Assembly (NCBI GenBank): GCA_044336205.1
Contig: CP172318.1
Location: 372,001-436,000, forward strand
Direction of reading: 5' to 3'
Length of the DNA stretch: 64,000 bases
From: Ruoffia sp044336205
Lineage (GTDB): Bacteria; Bacillota; Bacilli; Lactobacillales; Aerococcaceae
Shown here: piece after piece, positions 1 to 8,528 of the stretch
Numbering within the stretch: the stretch's first letter is position 1
Layout: each line of letters opens with the position of its first letter
Notes under the pieces: model-generated
Databases searched by the model: none
Told to the model about the DNA's origin: nothing
Seen by the model: the letters and a program-made list of their open reading frames with translations, nothing else
Program-made: the position numbers and the translations under genes

Positions 1-30
1 TATGAAAAGGTTCATATATCACTATAACCG

Positions 31-580
31 TATCCGACATATAATAGTGTAAGGAGGGGATAACATTGACAAACCAACAGTTAGAGTTATTAATTAAACA
101 ATACTATCGCTTAATCCATAAAGTCTTACTCGCATGTGGTCAATACGGCAAGCCGAATTATGAGGATTACTATCAAGAATTGAGTATCAAACTTATTGAA
201 CTAGCCGACCAATTCAACGGTGACCCTTTAGACCAAGATCGCTATCAATTCGCTGGCTATGCACGAAAAGCATTGACGCGCTATCTCATTGACTTTATGC
301 GTAGAGAGCGTCTGAACAAGGAAGATCCTACACTGACTGAGTATATCTTTGAGACTGAAGATGCCCATTCATCCACGGAAAACCTAACAACAATTCTCAA
401 TGAGATTAGTAGCCGTTTGAATCTAAGTGAATTAAATCTAGTCAAAGGTCTCGTCAGTGGTATCACCCTAAAAGAGTTAGCCAATCAACTTGGCGTCAGC
501 CGCAAGACCATCAGCAAACGTAGAGGCCAGATCCAGAAGAAGTTGGAGGATTTATGGGAAGGGATGAGGGGGTAGGGGAT
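31..580. repeat. 550-bp direct repeat, copy 1 (ComX-like gene unit)
   Basis: Bases 31-580 recur almost unchanged at 2465-3014, offset 2434 bases. The unit holds a -10-like TATAAT (40-45), a ribosome binding site (GGAGG) and the complete sigma-factor gene. Sequence outside the unit differs at both edges. The two copies flank a foreign-looking three-gene cassette, as expected after a duplication or recombination at this gene. Confidence 0.9.
66..575 (+). CDS. ComX/SigH-like alternative sigma factor, copy 1
   Basis: A 169-residue protein of sigma-70 type, about the size of the competence sigma factor ComX (SigX). Residues 1-85 resemble sigma region 2: an acidic-aromatic DYYQEL stretch at 34-39 and a basic YLIDFMRRERL stretch at 73-83, the layout used for core binding and -10 recognition. 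Residues 133-152 form a region-4 helix-turn-helix (ELANQLGVSRKTISKRR). Translation starts at TTG 66, eight bases after GGAGG at 53-57. In Lactobacillales such proteins usually turn on late competence genes; that role is inferred. A second copy at 2500 differs at only a few residues, for example Tyr to Asn at residue 14. It could also be an unrelated SigH-like factor. Confidence 0.75.
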   Translation: MTNQQLELLIKQYYRLIHKVLLACGQYGKPNYEDYYQELSIKLIELADQFNGDPLDQDRYQFAGYARKALTRYLIDFMRRERLNKEDPTLTEYIFETEDAHSSTENLTTILNEISSRLNLSELNLVKGLVSGITLKELANQLGVSRKTISKRRGQIQKKLEDLWEGMRG

Positions 581-632
581 GAGAGTAATTATTTTACAGC
601 TTCTTTAAAGGCGTTGGTGGGTGTTCTTATAA

Positions 633-910
633 GTGGACAAAGGTTTGACTTCATTGTCCAGATTTTTTCGTAGGTGGACAATGATTGAGGTTGATTGTCC
701 ACTTTCTATATATTTGATCTGTTTTTGAAGTTTAATTAATAATATTGTTGAATATTATACTTTATAGGTGATGTATTGGGCTGGAATCACTTAAACTGGA
801 CAAAGAAGTCGGTTAGTTGTTCACTTTTTGCAAATTTCATGCTGATACTAGGTGTTTATTACACTTAATAGATGATGTTTTAATAATAACCTCATAAAGT
901 GGACAATTAA
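633..910. repeat. Degenerate 41-bp-spaced dyad units, GTGGACAAT family
   Basis: This covers most of a gene-free stretch between the sigma gene and the next operon. GTGGACAAT (674-682) and ATTGTCCAC (694-702) are exact inverted repeats around 11 bases. A related unit, GTGGACAA (633-640) facing TTGTCCA (654-660), begins 41 bases earlier. A weaker unit, TGGACAA near 797 facing TTGTTCAC near 817, and a half-site near 896-905 follow. Arm spacing and the 41-base step match the larger tandem arrays elsewhere in the window. Confidence 0.65.
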
Positions 911-1085
911 AATCAATCATTTTAGTATGAAAACGGCAACAATTTTGTGGTTAACTTTACGTGATAAATGACTATAAAGTCAACTATTTATTTGAATTTA
1001 GTCAATCATTGATTTATAGTATACATGAAGTGCAGGTAAAATTGTCATACACTAGGATGAGTTGTTAGACAAAGGAGGTTATGTT

Positions 1086-1508
1086 ATGGCAAAAAATTAT
1101 ATATTTGGAAATATTACGCTTGCTAAGCGCACTCATAGAAATCAAAATATAGTTTTGGAAAACCCAATTCTTGTACTTGATGTGCCCTTTTTGCCGACAA
1201 CAGTATCATTCTCTGTGTTCGGAGCTGTTTTTACTCAAAGAAAGAAAGAAAGATATTTTTTAAAAGTAAAATTAACTGATCAATCAGGATTTGAAGTATT
1301 AAATATTGATGGTGATATTTTTGATACAAATAGTACAAATGAGTTTTCTATTTTAGATATAAACATAGATGTGGATGGTGCAATATTTAAAACCACTGGA
1401 AAGCACACTTGCCAACTAATTGTTGATGATGAAATCATTGATGAGTATAGTTTTTTTGTTAACAACCAGAATCTTAAATTAGATGGAGGAGGTGGAGAAA
1501 ATGACTGA
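1086..1508 (+). CDS. Unknown 140-residue protein, first gene of a HEPN-containing cassette
   Basis: Start ATG 1086 follows a strong AAAGGAGG at 1071-1078. The protein is about 140 residues, has no signal peptide or membrane segment, and is rich in alternating hydrophobic residues typical of beta strands (for example VSFSVFGAVF and HTCQLIVDDEIIDEYSF). This suggests a single beta-sandwich domain; it may resemble the DUF6941 family, but I cannot confirm that. It ends in a glycine-rich tail and overlaps the next gene by 8 bases, so the two are probably translationally coupled. The cassette is more AT-rich than its surroundings and lies between two sigma-gene copies, which suggests acquisition by transfer. 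Function unknown. Confidence 0.7.
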   Translation: MAKNYIFGNITLAKRTHRNQNIVLENPILVLDVPFLPTTVSFSVFGAVFTQRKKERYFLKVKLTDQSGFEVLNIDGDIFDTNSTNEFSILDINIDVDGAIFKTTGKHTCQLIVDDEIIDEYSFFVNNQNLKLDGGGGEND

Positions 1509-1890
1509 AATTATTTCTGAAAAAAATACTTTGCATGCTAATTTTTCACCTAATGTACACATAGCTTTTGATAGATCAGTTTCTCCAACTCGTAAGCAGA
1601 GAAATGTAACTTCAATTACTCGTTATGGAAATATATTAAAAAATGATGAGAACCATAGTATAAAATACACGAAAACTATTGAAACTGAATCTACTATTCG
1701 ATTATTTGTTGAGAAAATTATAAAAAAAGATATAGTTAACAAAGTATACACTCGCGATGACGACGAGGGATACTTATATATAGAAATATATAATGATGAT
1801 AAATCTATTGAAGAAAATCTTTATTACATAGATATATTAAACGATGAAGCAATGGATAGAAACTTAAATTACATTTTTGTTCTTTCTTAG
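1501..1890 (+). CDS. Unknown 129-residue protein, second cassette gene
   Basis: Start ATG 1501 lies within the end of the previous gene, preceded by GGAGGAGGTGG-like sequence (about 1484-1495) that serves as ribosome binding site. The protein is charged and soluble, with no recognised motif. The C-terminal half has strand-like stretches (YLYIEIYND, LYYIDIL) and an acidic DDDEG turn. The gene lies in the same operon as the preceding protein and the HEPN-like one, so the three products probably act together. I do not recognise the family. Confidence 0.65.
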   Translation: MTEIISEKNTLHANFSPNVHIAFDRSVSPTRKQRNVTSITRYGNILKNDENHSIKYTKTIETESTIRLFVEKIIKKDIVNKVYTRDDDEGYLYIEIYNDDKSIEENLYYIDILNDEAMDRNLNYIFVLS

Positions 1891-1900
1891 AGGTGACAAA

Positions 1901-2329
1901 ATGTATGTTTGGAAAGATAATTTAACGATGAGTGAAAAGTTATTAGAATTGATAAAAACTAATACTCAGAACTATCCTTTAAGTAGCATTGAAGCCATTA
2001 GTAGAGTAATAATATCGAAGTCATATTATGCGTGCTATAATAAGATTGTGGAACTAAATGATTTGTACGGGCTAGGTAAAAGTAATCCTGGAGAGGGTAG
2101 TCATATAAACACAATTGACAGAGTTCAGTTATATGATTCTGAAAAGGGGTTTAGTCCAAATGTTAGGACAGAAATTACAAGAAATATGAGATATTTAAAA
2201 GAGAATAGAACAAAGGCAGATTATGAGTTGGGAAGTTCATATCTATATAACATAAAATCGGTTGAAAAACATTTGGCGAAGGCTAAGGATATATTTGAAT
2301 TACTTGAACATCCTAAAAATACCAACTAA
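1901..2329 (+). CDS. HEPN-like protein, third cassette gene (candidate toxin or RNase)
   Basis: A 142-residue, mostly alpha-helical protein starting at ATG 1901 after AGGTGA. Residues 36-60 contain SKSYYACYNKI, like the first helix of HEPN proteins. Residues 98-110 contain LKENRTKADYEL, which resembles the R-x-x-ADY helix typical of minimal HEPN and nucleotidyltransferase-partner proteins. HEPN domains are often RNases in toxin-antitoxin and anti-phage systems; the strict R-x4-6-H motif is not clear here. The gene sits 10 bases after the previous one. The combination suggests a small defence or toxin-antitoxin-like module, which is inference. It may instead be a non-catalytic helper. Confidence 0.6.
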   Translation: MYVWKDNLTMSEKLLELIKTNTQNYPLSSIEAISRVIISKSYYACYNKIVELNDLYGLGKSNPGEGSHINTIDRVQLYDSEKGFSPNVRTEITRNMRYLKENRTKADYELGSSYLYNIKSVEKHLAKAKDIFELLEHPKNTN

Positions 2330-2464
2330 AACTTAGAGTAATCAAGGTTGATGACAGAAATTGTTGTCAATCTTTTTTATTTTAACTTTTTTGTAACACA
2401 ATTAAATAGGGATCTTTGTCAAATATGGTTGATGAAGAATTATTTCGGTTCTACAATCAAAACA

Positions 2465-3014
2465 TATCCGACATATAATAGTGTAAGGAGGGGATAACAT
2501 TGACAAACCAACAGTTAGAATTATTAATTAAACAATACAATCGCTTAATCCATAAAGTCTTACTCGCATGTGGTCAATACGGCAAGCCGAATTATGAGGA
2601 TTACTATCAAGAATTGAGTATTAAACTTATCGAACTTGCGGACCAATTCAACGGTGACCCTTTAGACCAAGATCGCTATCAATTCGCTAACTATGCACGA
2701 AAAGCATTGACGCGCTATCTCATTGACTTCATGCGTAGAGAGCGTCTGAACAAGGAAGATCCTACACTGACTGAGTATATCTTTGAGACTGAAGATGCCC
2801 ATTCATCCACGGAAAACCTAACAACAATTCTCAATGAGATTAGCAGCCGTTTGAATCTAAGTGAATTAAATCTAGTCAAAGGTCTCGTCAGTGGTATCAC
2901 CCTAAAAGAGTTAGCCAATCAACTTGGCGTCAGCCGCAAGACCATCAGCAAACGTAGAGGCCAGATCCAGAAGAAGTTGGAGGATTTATGGGAGGGGATG
3001 AGGGGGTAGGGGGA
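2465..3014. repeat. 550-bp direct repeat, copy 2 (ComX-like gene unit)
   Basis: This is the second copy of the unit at 31-580, with the same -10-like box, ribosome binding site and full gene. Only scattered single-base differences are visible. The upstream flank differs, so any -35 region of the two copies is different. Confidence 0.9.
2500..3009 (+). CDS. ComX/SigH-like alternative sigma factor, copy 2
   Basis: The 169-residue protein is nearly identical to the product at 66-575; visible changes are Tyr14Asn and Gly64Asn. Both the region-2-like and region-4 helix-turn-helix parts are intact, so both copies look functional. The TTG start and GGAGG are the same. Two ComX copies are also known in Streptococcus pneumoniae, so the duplication alone need not be recent, but the near-identity at the DNA level points to recent duplication or gene conversion. 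Confidence 0.75.
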   Translation: MTNQQLELLIKQYNRLIHKVLLACGQYGKPNYEDYYQELSIKLIELADQFNGDPLDQDRYQFANYARKALTRYLIDFMRRERLNKEDPTLTEYIFETEDAHSSTENLTTILNEISSRLNLSELNLVKGLVSGITLKELANQLGVSRKTISKRRGQIQKKLEDLWEGMRG

Positions 3015-3167
3015 TTGTTTGGATTGCTCTAATCTTTTTTACACATGTCAGAATAGTTATTAATTCTAAGTAAAAAATGGAGTATGAGATTCAGAAATGT
3101 TAATGTTCATTTTAATTCAAGAATGATATATTAAAACTAAAGTCTACAGAAAGAAGGTATAGATTAG

Positions 3168-3941
3168 GTGGATGATCTATTTTATAAGATAGAGAAACAA
3201 GCAGATAATTTGAGTGATTTAGAAGAAGTTGTATTCAGATATCTTAGGAAGAATCCTGAGGTTTTTGCACAAGCAACCTTGGATGATATTTCTGTCATTC
3301 TTTATGTTTCTACAGCAACGATATCTAGAACAATTAAAAAGTTAGGTTTTCAAAATTTTCAAGAATTAAAATTCACTATCCAACAAGCTATGCATGACAA
3401 CAATTATAAAGCAAATCAATCGAACAGTATTCAGTCTTACAAACAGAAGACAATTGAAGAACTCCAGAAAACTTTTGATTTGATGGACAGTAAAGTGATT
3501 CATCAAGTTGTTGAAGCGATTTATCTATCAAGGTTGGTTGAGGTATATAGTGTAGGGGCGAGCTTACCAATCGGGATCGACTTGAGTCGAAAGTTGCTTT
3601 CTTTAGGTAAGAAGGCTAATGGATATGTTGACTGGGATGATCTATTGCGCGTGTGTAAACTCCAAACTAAAAGTGATTTAGCTATTATCATCTCACTGAG
3701 TGGAGAGACAAGACATCTGATAGAGTTTGCGGAAGTTTTAAAAGAGAATGAGGTTCCAATCGTAGCTATTGTTGGTACGGCTGATTCGAGAATTGAATCA
3801 TTGGCGACCTATACTTTATTAGGTTCAACGACTATGAACTATTATCATGATGCAGATATCAGTTCTAGATTATCACTTGTCGCAATTATAGAAACACTGA
3901 TTGGTTCATACAGTAATTATTTACAGAATTATGAAAATTAA
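3168..3941 (+). CDS. RpiR/MurR-family transcriptional regulator
   Basis: A 257-residue regulator. The N-terminal part (about 1-75) is an RpiR helix-turn-helix with the pattern FAQATLDDISVILYVSTATISRTIKKLGF. The C-terminal part (about 110-240) is a SIS sugar-phosphate-binding domain, including YSVGASLPIGIDLSRKL and AIIISLSGETRHLIEFA. The start is GTG 3168, eleven bases after AAGAAGG. It lies directly upstream of, and in line with, the EIIBC permease and the MalY-like lyase, so it probably senses a phosphorylated sugar imported by that permease and controls both genes. A perfect dyad just after its stop codon is a candidate operator. Confidence 0.9.
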   Translation: MDDLFYKIEKQADNLSDLEEVVFRYLRKNPEVFAQATLDDISVILYVSTATISRTIKKLGFQNFQELKFTIQQAMHDNNYKANQSNSIQSYKQKTIEELQKTFDLMDSKVIHQVVEAIYLSRLVEVYSVGASLPIGIDLSRKLLSLGKKANGYVDWDDLLRVCKLQTKSDLAIIISLSGETRHLIEFAEVLKENEVPIVAIVGTADSRIESLATYTLLGSTTMNYYHDADISSRLSLVAIIETLIGSYSNYLQNYEN

Positions 3942-3946
3942 TACAA

Positions 3947-3970
3947 AACTTTGTAATCCCTTACAAAGTT
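3947..3970. promoter_or_regulatory. Perfect 10-4-10 palindrome upstream of EIIBC gene (candidate RpiR operator)
   Basis: AACTTTGTAA (3947-3956) and TTACAAAGTT (3961-3970) are exact inverted repeats separated by TCCC. The dyad lies just after the regulator's stop codon and just upstream of two TATAAT boxes (3996-4001 and 4004-4009) that precede the permease gene. The lack of a following T run argues against a terminator. Operator function is inferred. Confidence 0.6.
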
Positions 3971-4045
3971 AATGAGACAACTATTAATGTAGTTTTATAA
4001 TAGTATAATGAATAATAGATAATACATTCTATTAGGAGGGATACA

Positions 4046-5617
4046 ATGGAAGGGAAAAGAAGTAGACCGAGTTTAATGGAGTTTTTCCAAGGATTAGGTC
4101 GTACATTTATGTTGCCTGTCGCGTTATTATCTTTTATGGGGTTATTATTAGGAATTGGGAGTGCATTCTCTAGTGCTTCAACCATTGAAGCCATGCCATT
4201 TTTAGATAATGATGTTTTGCAAGTTGTTTTACGATACTTATCTACTATTGGTGGATTTGCTTTTACTTATTTACCGGTTATGTTTGCGATGGCTATTCCT
4301 TTGGGATTAGCAAGACGTGAAAAGGGTGTCGCTGCTTTTGCTGGTTTTGTTGGTTATACTGTTATGATTTTAGCGATAAACTTCTATCTGTCAGAAACGG
4401 GAAGCCTTGCTGAAACAGACGTACTAAGAGAAGCTGGGCAAGGAATGGTTTTCGGTATTCAAACTATTGAGATGGGAGTTCTGGGAGGAATTATTGCCGG
4501 TATCGTCGTTTACTATCTTCATGAAAGATTCTATGATATTCAATTACCAGATAGTTTTGCTTTCTTCTCGGGCGTTCGCTTTGTACCGATTATTACTTCA
4601 CTAACCTTTGCGATTATAGGTATTATCCTTCCAATGATTTGGCCTTTATTCGCTGCAGTGATTCAAGGTATAGGTAGTTTAATTCAAAGATCCGGCGTCT
4701 TTGGCCCATTCTTATTCGGTGCTGGAGAGCGGTTATTGCTTCCATTTGGTCTACATCATATCTTAGTAGCTATGATTCGATTCACAGATGCAGGTGGAAC
4801 AGAAATTGTAAATGGTGAAACAGTTTCTGGGGCATTGAATATCTTCTTTGCACAATTAAATTCTGGTGAAGCTATTTCTGGCGCTGCTACAGCCTTTCTA
4901 TCACAAGGGAAAATGCCGACATTCATCTTTGGTCTGCCAGGGGCTGCTTTAGCGATGTATCATATGGCAAAACCAGAGAACCGTGCAAGAATTAAAGGAT
5001 TACTTATCTCAGGAGTGGTTGCTACAGCGGTAACGGGTATTACTGAACCTATTGAATTTTTATTCTTATTCATTAGTCCGTTATTATGGATTTTCCACGT
5101 TGTAATGACCGGAGCAGGATTCTTGGTGATGAGTCTTCTAGGTGTATTGATTGGTAATACTGATGGTGGACTTTTAGACTTTGTGATTTTTGGTGTGATG
5201 CAAGGAAGTTATACGAAGTGGTGGCTAGTATTGATAGTCGGTGCCGTTTGGTTCGCTATCTATTATAGTGTATTCCGTTTTGTGATTGCTAAGCAAGATT
5301 TACCAACTCCAGGTCGTGTTAGTCAACAAGTTGATGCTGAGCCAGAATATACGGAAGCGGAGTTAAATTATACAAAAGATTCCGGATTTAATGCTAAAGA
5401 AATACTGGAAGCATTAGGTGGAAAAGAAAATATTAGTTCCTTAGATAATTGTGTTACTCGTTTGAGACTTGTCGTTGAAGATGGTGAAGAGGTTAATGAT
5501 GAACGCTTAAAAGAATTGGGAGCGTTGGGTGTTATTCACTTAGATAAACATAATGTACAAGTTGTTATAGGAACTAAAGTAACAAGTGTACGTAATGATA
5601 TAGAGTCATTAATATAG
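4046..5617 (+). CDS. malX: PTS system EIIBC permease, maltose/glucose (MalX) type
   Basis: A 523-residue membrane permease of the glucose-type phosphotransferase family. Residues 1-420 form the EIIC channel with about ten hydrophobic segments and the conserved stretches PFGLHHILVAMIRFT and TGITEPIEFLFLF. Residues 440-523 form the EIIB domain; the phosphorylated Cys is in SLDNCVTRLRL. No EIIA domain is present, so an EIIA encoded elsewhere must supply the phosphate. The pairing with a MalY-type lyase mirrors the malXY operon of enterobacteria. Translation starts at ATG 4046 after AGGAGG. The substrate is unproven: maltose, glucose or another alpha-glucoside are all possible. Confidence 0.85.
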   Translation: MEGKRSRPSLMEFFQGLGRTFMLPVALLSFMGLLLGIGSAFSSASTIEAMPFLDNDVLQVVLRYLSTIGGFAFTYLPVMFAMAIPLGLARREKGVAAFAGFVGYTVMILAINFYLSETGSLAETDVLREAGQGMVFGIQTIEMGVLGGIIAGIVVYYLHERFYDIQLPDSFAFFSGVRFVPIITSLTFAIIGIILPMIWPLFAAVIQGIGSLIQRSGVFGPFLFGAGERLLLPFGLHHILVAMIRFTDAGGTEIVNGETVSGALNIFFAQLNSGEAISGAATAFLSQGKMPTFIFGLPGAALAMYHMAKPENRARIKGLLISGVVATAVTGITEPIEFLFLFISPLLWIFHVVMTGAGFLVMSLLGVLIGNTDGGLLDFVIFGVMQGSYTKWWLVLIVGAVWFAIYYSVFRFVIAKQDLPTPGRVSQQVDAEPEYTEAELNYTKDSGFNAKEILEALGGKENISSLDNCVTRLRLVVEDGEEVNDERLKELGALGVIHLDKHNVQVVIGTKVTSVRNDIESLI

Positions 5618-5626
5618 GTGGTGACG

Positions 5627-6805
5627 ATGAATAAAGATAAAACAATAGATTTTGATCAAGTTATCGATAGAAGAAATACCTACTGTACTCAGTGGGATTA
5701 TGTTCAAGATCGTTTTGGTGAAGAGGATTTACTTCCTTTCACTATTTCTGATACGGATTTTAAACTGCCTGAGCAAGTTATGGATTCCTTATATTCAAGG
5801 TTGAATCATCCAATCTTTGGTTACACACGGTGGAATAATGGGGATTTACAAGAATCTATCCATAAATGGTATTTGGAGCGATTTAATGCTGAACTTAATC
5901 GTGATTGGATTATTTATAGTCCATCAGTTATGTACAGTGTCAGTCAATTAATTCAGATGAAGTCATCTGTGGGAGACGGTGTTATCATTCAAACACCAGC
6001 TTATGATGCGTTCTTTAAAACAATTGAAGGGAATCAACGTTCAGTTATAGAAAATCCACTTATATACAATGATCATTATTACTCCATCGATTTTGAAGAT
6101 TTGGAATTAAAACTATCTGATTCAAATAATAAAATCCTACTATTCTGCTCACCTCATAATCCAACTGGAAGATTATGGGAAGAAGAAGAATTGAAACGAG
6201 TGATTGAATTATGTCGGCAATATGGTGTTTTTATCATTTCTGATGAGATTCATATGGATATTGTATATAAAGATAAAGAGCACATCCCCTTATTGTCATT
6301 AGAGAAAGATGACATCGCATTAGTAACGTCAGGGAGTAAAACGTTTAATTTCCCAGGATTAATTTTTTCTTATCTTCTCATTCCTAATTTGCATGATCGA
6401 GAGGAGTTTCTATATCGATTAAAAAATAAAGACGGTCTTTCATCAACAAGTATCCTAGGAATGCAGGCAACTATGACCGCTTATAATGAGTTATCTGTGT
6501 GGTTGGATCAATTAGTGGCGTATCTTCAAGGGAATATTGATTATGTTATTGAGTTCTTCAAAAAACATTTTCCAGAAGTTGAGGTTAAAGCACCTGAAGC
6601 AACTTACTTAATGTGGATTGATGTGTCAACTTTACCTTGGGATATGGAAGAGATTCAACGCAGATTAATTAAAATTGGTAAAGTAGCGATTATGGACGGA
6701 GCCATATATGGACACAACGGCGGACAGTTTCTAAGATTGAACATTGGCTGTCCAAGATCTAAGCTGGAAGATGGATTGAATAGGTTGAAGAAGAGTTTAC
6801 AGTAG
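5627..6805 (+). CDS. malY: MalY/PatB-type PLP-dependent aminotransferase (cystathionine beta-lyase)
   Basis: A protein of about 392 residues of fold-type I PLP enzymes. The cofactor lysine is in TSGSKTFNFPG, and CSPHNPTGR and SDEIHMDI are the usual substrate and cofactor-binding stretches. MalY and PatB cleave C-S bonds of cystathionine-like amino acids; MalY also modulates maltose gene control. ATG 5627 is preferred over the in-frame GTG 5618 because AGGTGG at 5616-5621 is well spaced for it. The gene follows the permease stop by nine bases, so both are on one transcript. The physiological role here is uncertain. Confidence 0.85.
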   Translation: MNKDKTIDFDQVIDRRNTYCTQWDYVQDRFGEEDLLPFTISDTDFKLPEQVMDSLYSRLNHPIFGYTRWNNGDLQESIHKWYLERFNAELNRDWIIYSPSVMYSVSQLIQMKSSVGDGVIIQTPAYDAFFKTIEGNQRSVIENPLIYNDHYYSIDFEDLELKLSDSNNKILLFCSPHNPTGRLWEEEELKRVIELCRQYGVFIISDEIHMDIVYKDKEHIPLLSLEKDDIALVTSGSKTFNFPGLIFSYLLIPNLHDREEFLYRLKNKDGLSSTSILGMQATMTAYNELSVWLDQLVAYLQGNIDYVIEFFKKHFPEVEVKAPEATYLMWIDVSTLPWDMEEIQRRLIKIGKVAIMDGAIYGHNGGQFLRLNIGCPRSKLEDGLNRLKKSLQ

Positions 6806-6860
6806 AGATAATAAAAAGTATAAAGCTAATTTATCTTTTATAGACAACGCTTAATAATAA

Positions 6861-6898
6861 AGTCATCATCTCATATGTAGGGGGATGATGACTTTTTT
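6861..6898 (+). terminator. Rho-independent terminator after malY-like gene
   Basis: AGTCATCATC (6861-6870) pairs with GATGATGACT (6884-6893) and is followed by a T run. Confidence 0.85.
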
Positions 6899-7036
6899 GT
6901 TTGATGTAATTTTGGACTGGGGATTATTATATGTAAATTTATCATTCTCAACTTCACCATACATTGCAATATTTATCATAGTTACACTCAATAACTATGA
7001 TATAATCTATTTTTAAAGGGTGAAGGAGAGGTTGCT

Positions 7037-7888
7037 ATGAGAAAGTTTTGGTCAGGGTTATTAGTAAGTGTGATAACTCTAGGTATTATCATGCCTACAG
7101 CAATCAGCGCGAAGATTACTGAGGAGTTATTAGGTTATAAGATTCTTGCCGAGAGTCAAAACAAAGGTGAACTGGTTACGGTGAAGGATTTTAATGTGAT
7201 TGATGGAGATACGGCGGACTTTATTCTGGACAGAAAAGAAGATCCAAGTATTAAAGCAAGATTCTTATTGATTGATGCGCCGGAATTGAGAGGGAATGAG
7301 CCTTACGCCAAGGAATCAAAGAATCGAGTGCGTGAATTATTGCAGTCTGCAGATCTGATCCAAATTGAGTACGAAGGCGCAAAGAAAGACAAATATGAAC
7401 GTGATCTTGTCCACGTTTGGGTTGACGGTATCTTACTTCAAGAAATTCTAGTCTCAGAAGGATACGCCATCGCGCGCTATATCAAAGGCTACTTACCTAA
7501 TAGTGAATATGTTCAAACCATCTATGATTCACAAGACTACGCAGCGAGAAATGGCTTCAAAGTATGGACAGGTAAAGACCCAGATTACTTAGCTAAAGCT
7601 GAAGGACTAACAGCGACGGTTTCATACGCTAACGCTGCGAGTGAGGCGGAAGAAGTTGTTGAACACCTTGCGGCTGACACAGGTGCAGTAGGCTTTACTG
7701 AGAATATTACTTATGAAGATGCTGTCACCGAAGAGCCAGTATACTATTATGAGGAAACACCGGCAGCATCAGTCTACTACGAGAACTGTACAGCAGTACG
7801 AGCAGCTGGAGCTGCGCCAATCTATCCAGGTGATCCAGGATTCCAATCGAAATTCGACCGTGACAATGATGGAATAGGTTGCGAGTAG
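7037..7888 (+). CDS. Secreted thermonuclease-like nuclease with C-terminal Excalibur domain
   Basis: A 283-residue exported protein. Residues 1-25 are a signal peptide (basic start, then a hydrophobic LLVSVITLGIIMPTAIS stretch). Residues 45-180 are a staphylococcal-nuclease (SNase) domain: VIDGDTADF, ARFLLIDAPE and KYERDLVHVW supply the calcium-binding acids and the two catalytic arginines. The C-terminus (about 245-283) is an Excalibur calcium-binding motif, with DRDNDGIGCE at the end. It probably degrades extracellular DNA or RNA at or outside the cell wall. ATG 7037 follows GGAGAGG, and a terminator follows the gene, so it looks monocistronic. Confidence 0.92.
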   Translation: MRKFWSGLLVSVITLGIIMPTAISAKITEELLGYKILAESQNKGELVTVKDFNVIDGDTADFILDRKEDPSIKARFLLIDAPELRGNEPYAKESKNRVRELLQSADLIQIEYEGAKKDKYERDLVHVWVDGILLQEILVSEGYAIARYIKGYLPNSEYVQTIYDSQDYAARNGFKVWTGKDPDYLAKAEGLTATVSYANAASEAEEVVEHLAADTGAVGFTENITYEDAVTEEPVYYYEETPAASVYYENCTAVRAAGAAPIYPGDPGFQSKFDRDNDGIGCE

Positions 7889-7904
7889 TAATTCATAAGT
7901 TAAG

Positions 7905-7945
7905 AACCAGATATGGTGATAAAAATCACTGTGTCTGGTTTTTTG
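7905..7945 (+). terminator. Terminator after the nuclease gene
   Basis: AACCAGA (7905-7911) pairs with TCTGGTT (7934-7940), with an inner GTGAT/ATCAC stem, followed by a T run. Confidence 0.85.
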
Positions 7946-8145
7946 TTGAATAAATAGCGAAATTTTAGATAGTAAAGATAACAATGTTTTGGAATAGTGT
8001 TTAAATTTTTAAATGATAAAATTTTGCCTTTGTATAGGGGATAGTGTGAATGGAAGATAATTATAAATAAATGAAATATGAGTATGTTTTTCTTTAAAAA
8101 TATTATATAATCAAGTCATTAAATAATAATTAGGAGATCAAATTA

Positions 8146-8231
8146 ATGAGTAGCAAGATTAACAAACGTACGTTAAAAAATTCGTTGATGAGACGGTTAT
8201 GGAGTCTATAGAAGAGAGTATTGCATATTAG
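8146..8231 (+). pseudogene. Tiny frameshifted open frame in the region ahead of cas3
   Basis: ATG 8146 follows AGGAGA. The frame stops after 21 codons, but one extra A in the A run at 8175-8180 would join it to a downstream frame ending at 8231, giving about 28 residues (start MSSKINKRTLKK, end MESIEESIAY). It may be a gene remnant or a small peptide gene with a run-length change. No family is recognised. The rest of the 7946-8240 stretch is AT-rich and empty. Confidence 0.3.
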
Positions 8232-8242
8232 GTGGTGGTAGG

Positions 8243-8331
8243 GTCTTTCATGTGAGTGCGGGAGTGATCCCGTCTTTAACTACACCACACGAGCATTCAC
8301 AAGGTCTTTCCCGCGAGTGCGGGGGTGATCC
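8243..8331 (+). CRISPR. Mini-array upstream of cas3: two type I-E repeats and one spacer
   Basis: A degenerate repeat (8243-8270, with CATGTG in place of CCCGCG) and a perfect repeat (8304-8331) enclose a 33-base spacer (8271-8303). The 61-base step equals that of the main array at 18.1 kb, so this is a genuine array remnant. The perfect dyad CTGCATATGCAG lies after the second repeat (8351-8362). Confidence 0.85.
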
Positions 8332-8528
8332 TGGGACCACGAATCATCAACTGCATATGCAGGTATATCATATTAAAGCGTACAAGTGCTTTATAAAATT
8401 AGTCTACACGCTTTCTATTCTGATAAAAAAGATAAAAAATTTCATGCGTATTCATTAAGGTTCAATGGCTTACATTGGATGATATTGCATGTTATTAATA
8501 ACAATTAAACAACATAACAATAAAAACG

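Noticed and set aside
8252..8458. 68-residue frame over the mini-array
   Set aside because: Its first half is CRISPR repeat sequence; no ribosome binding site.
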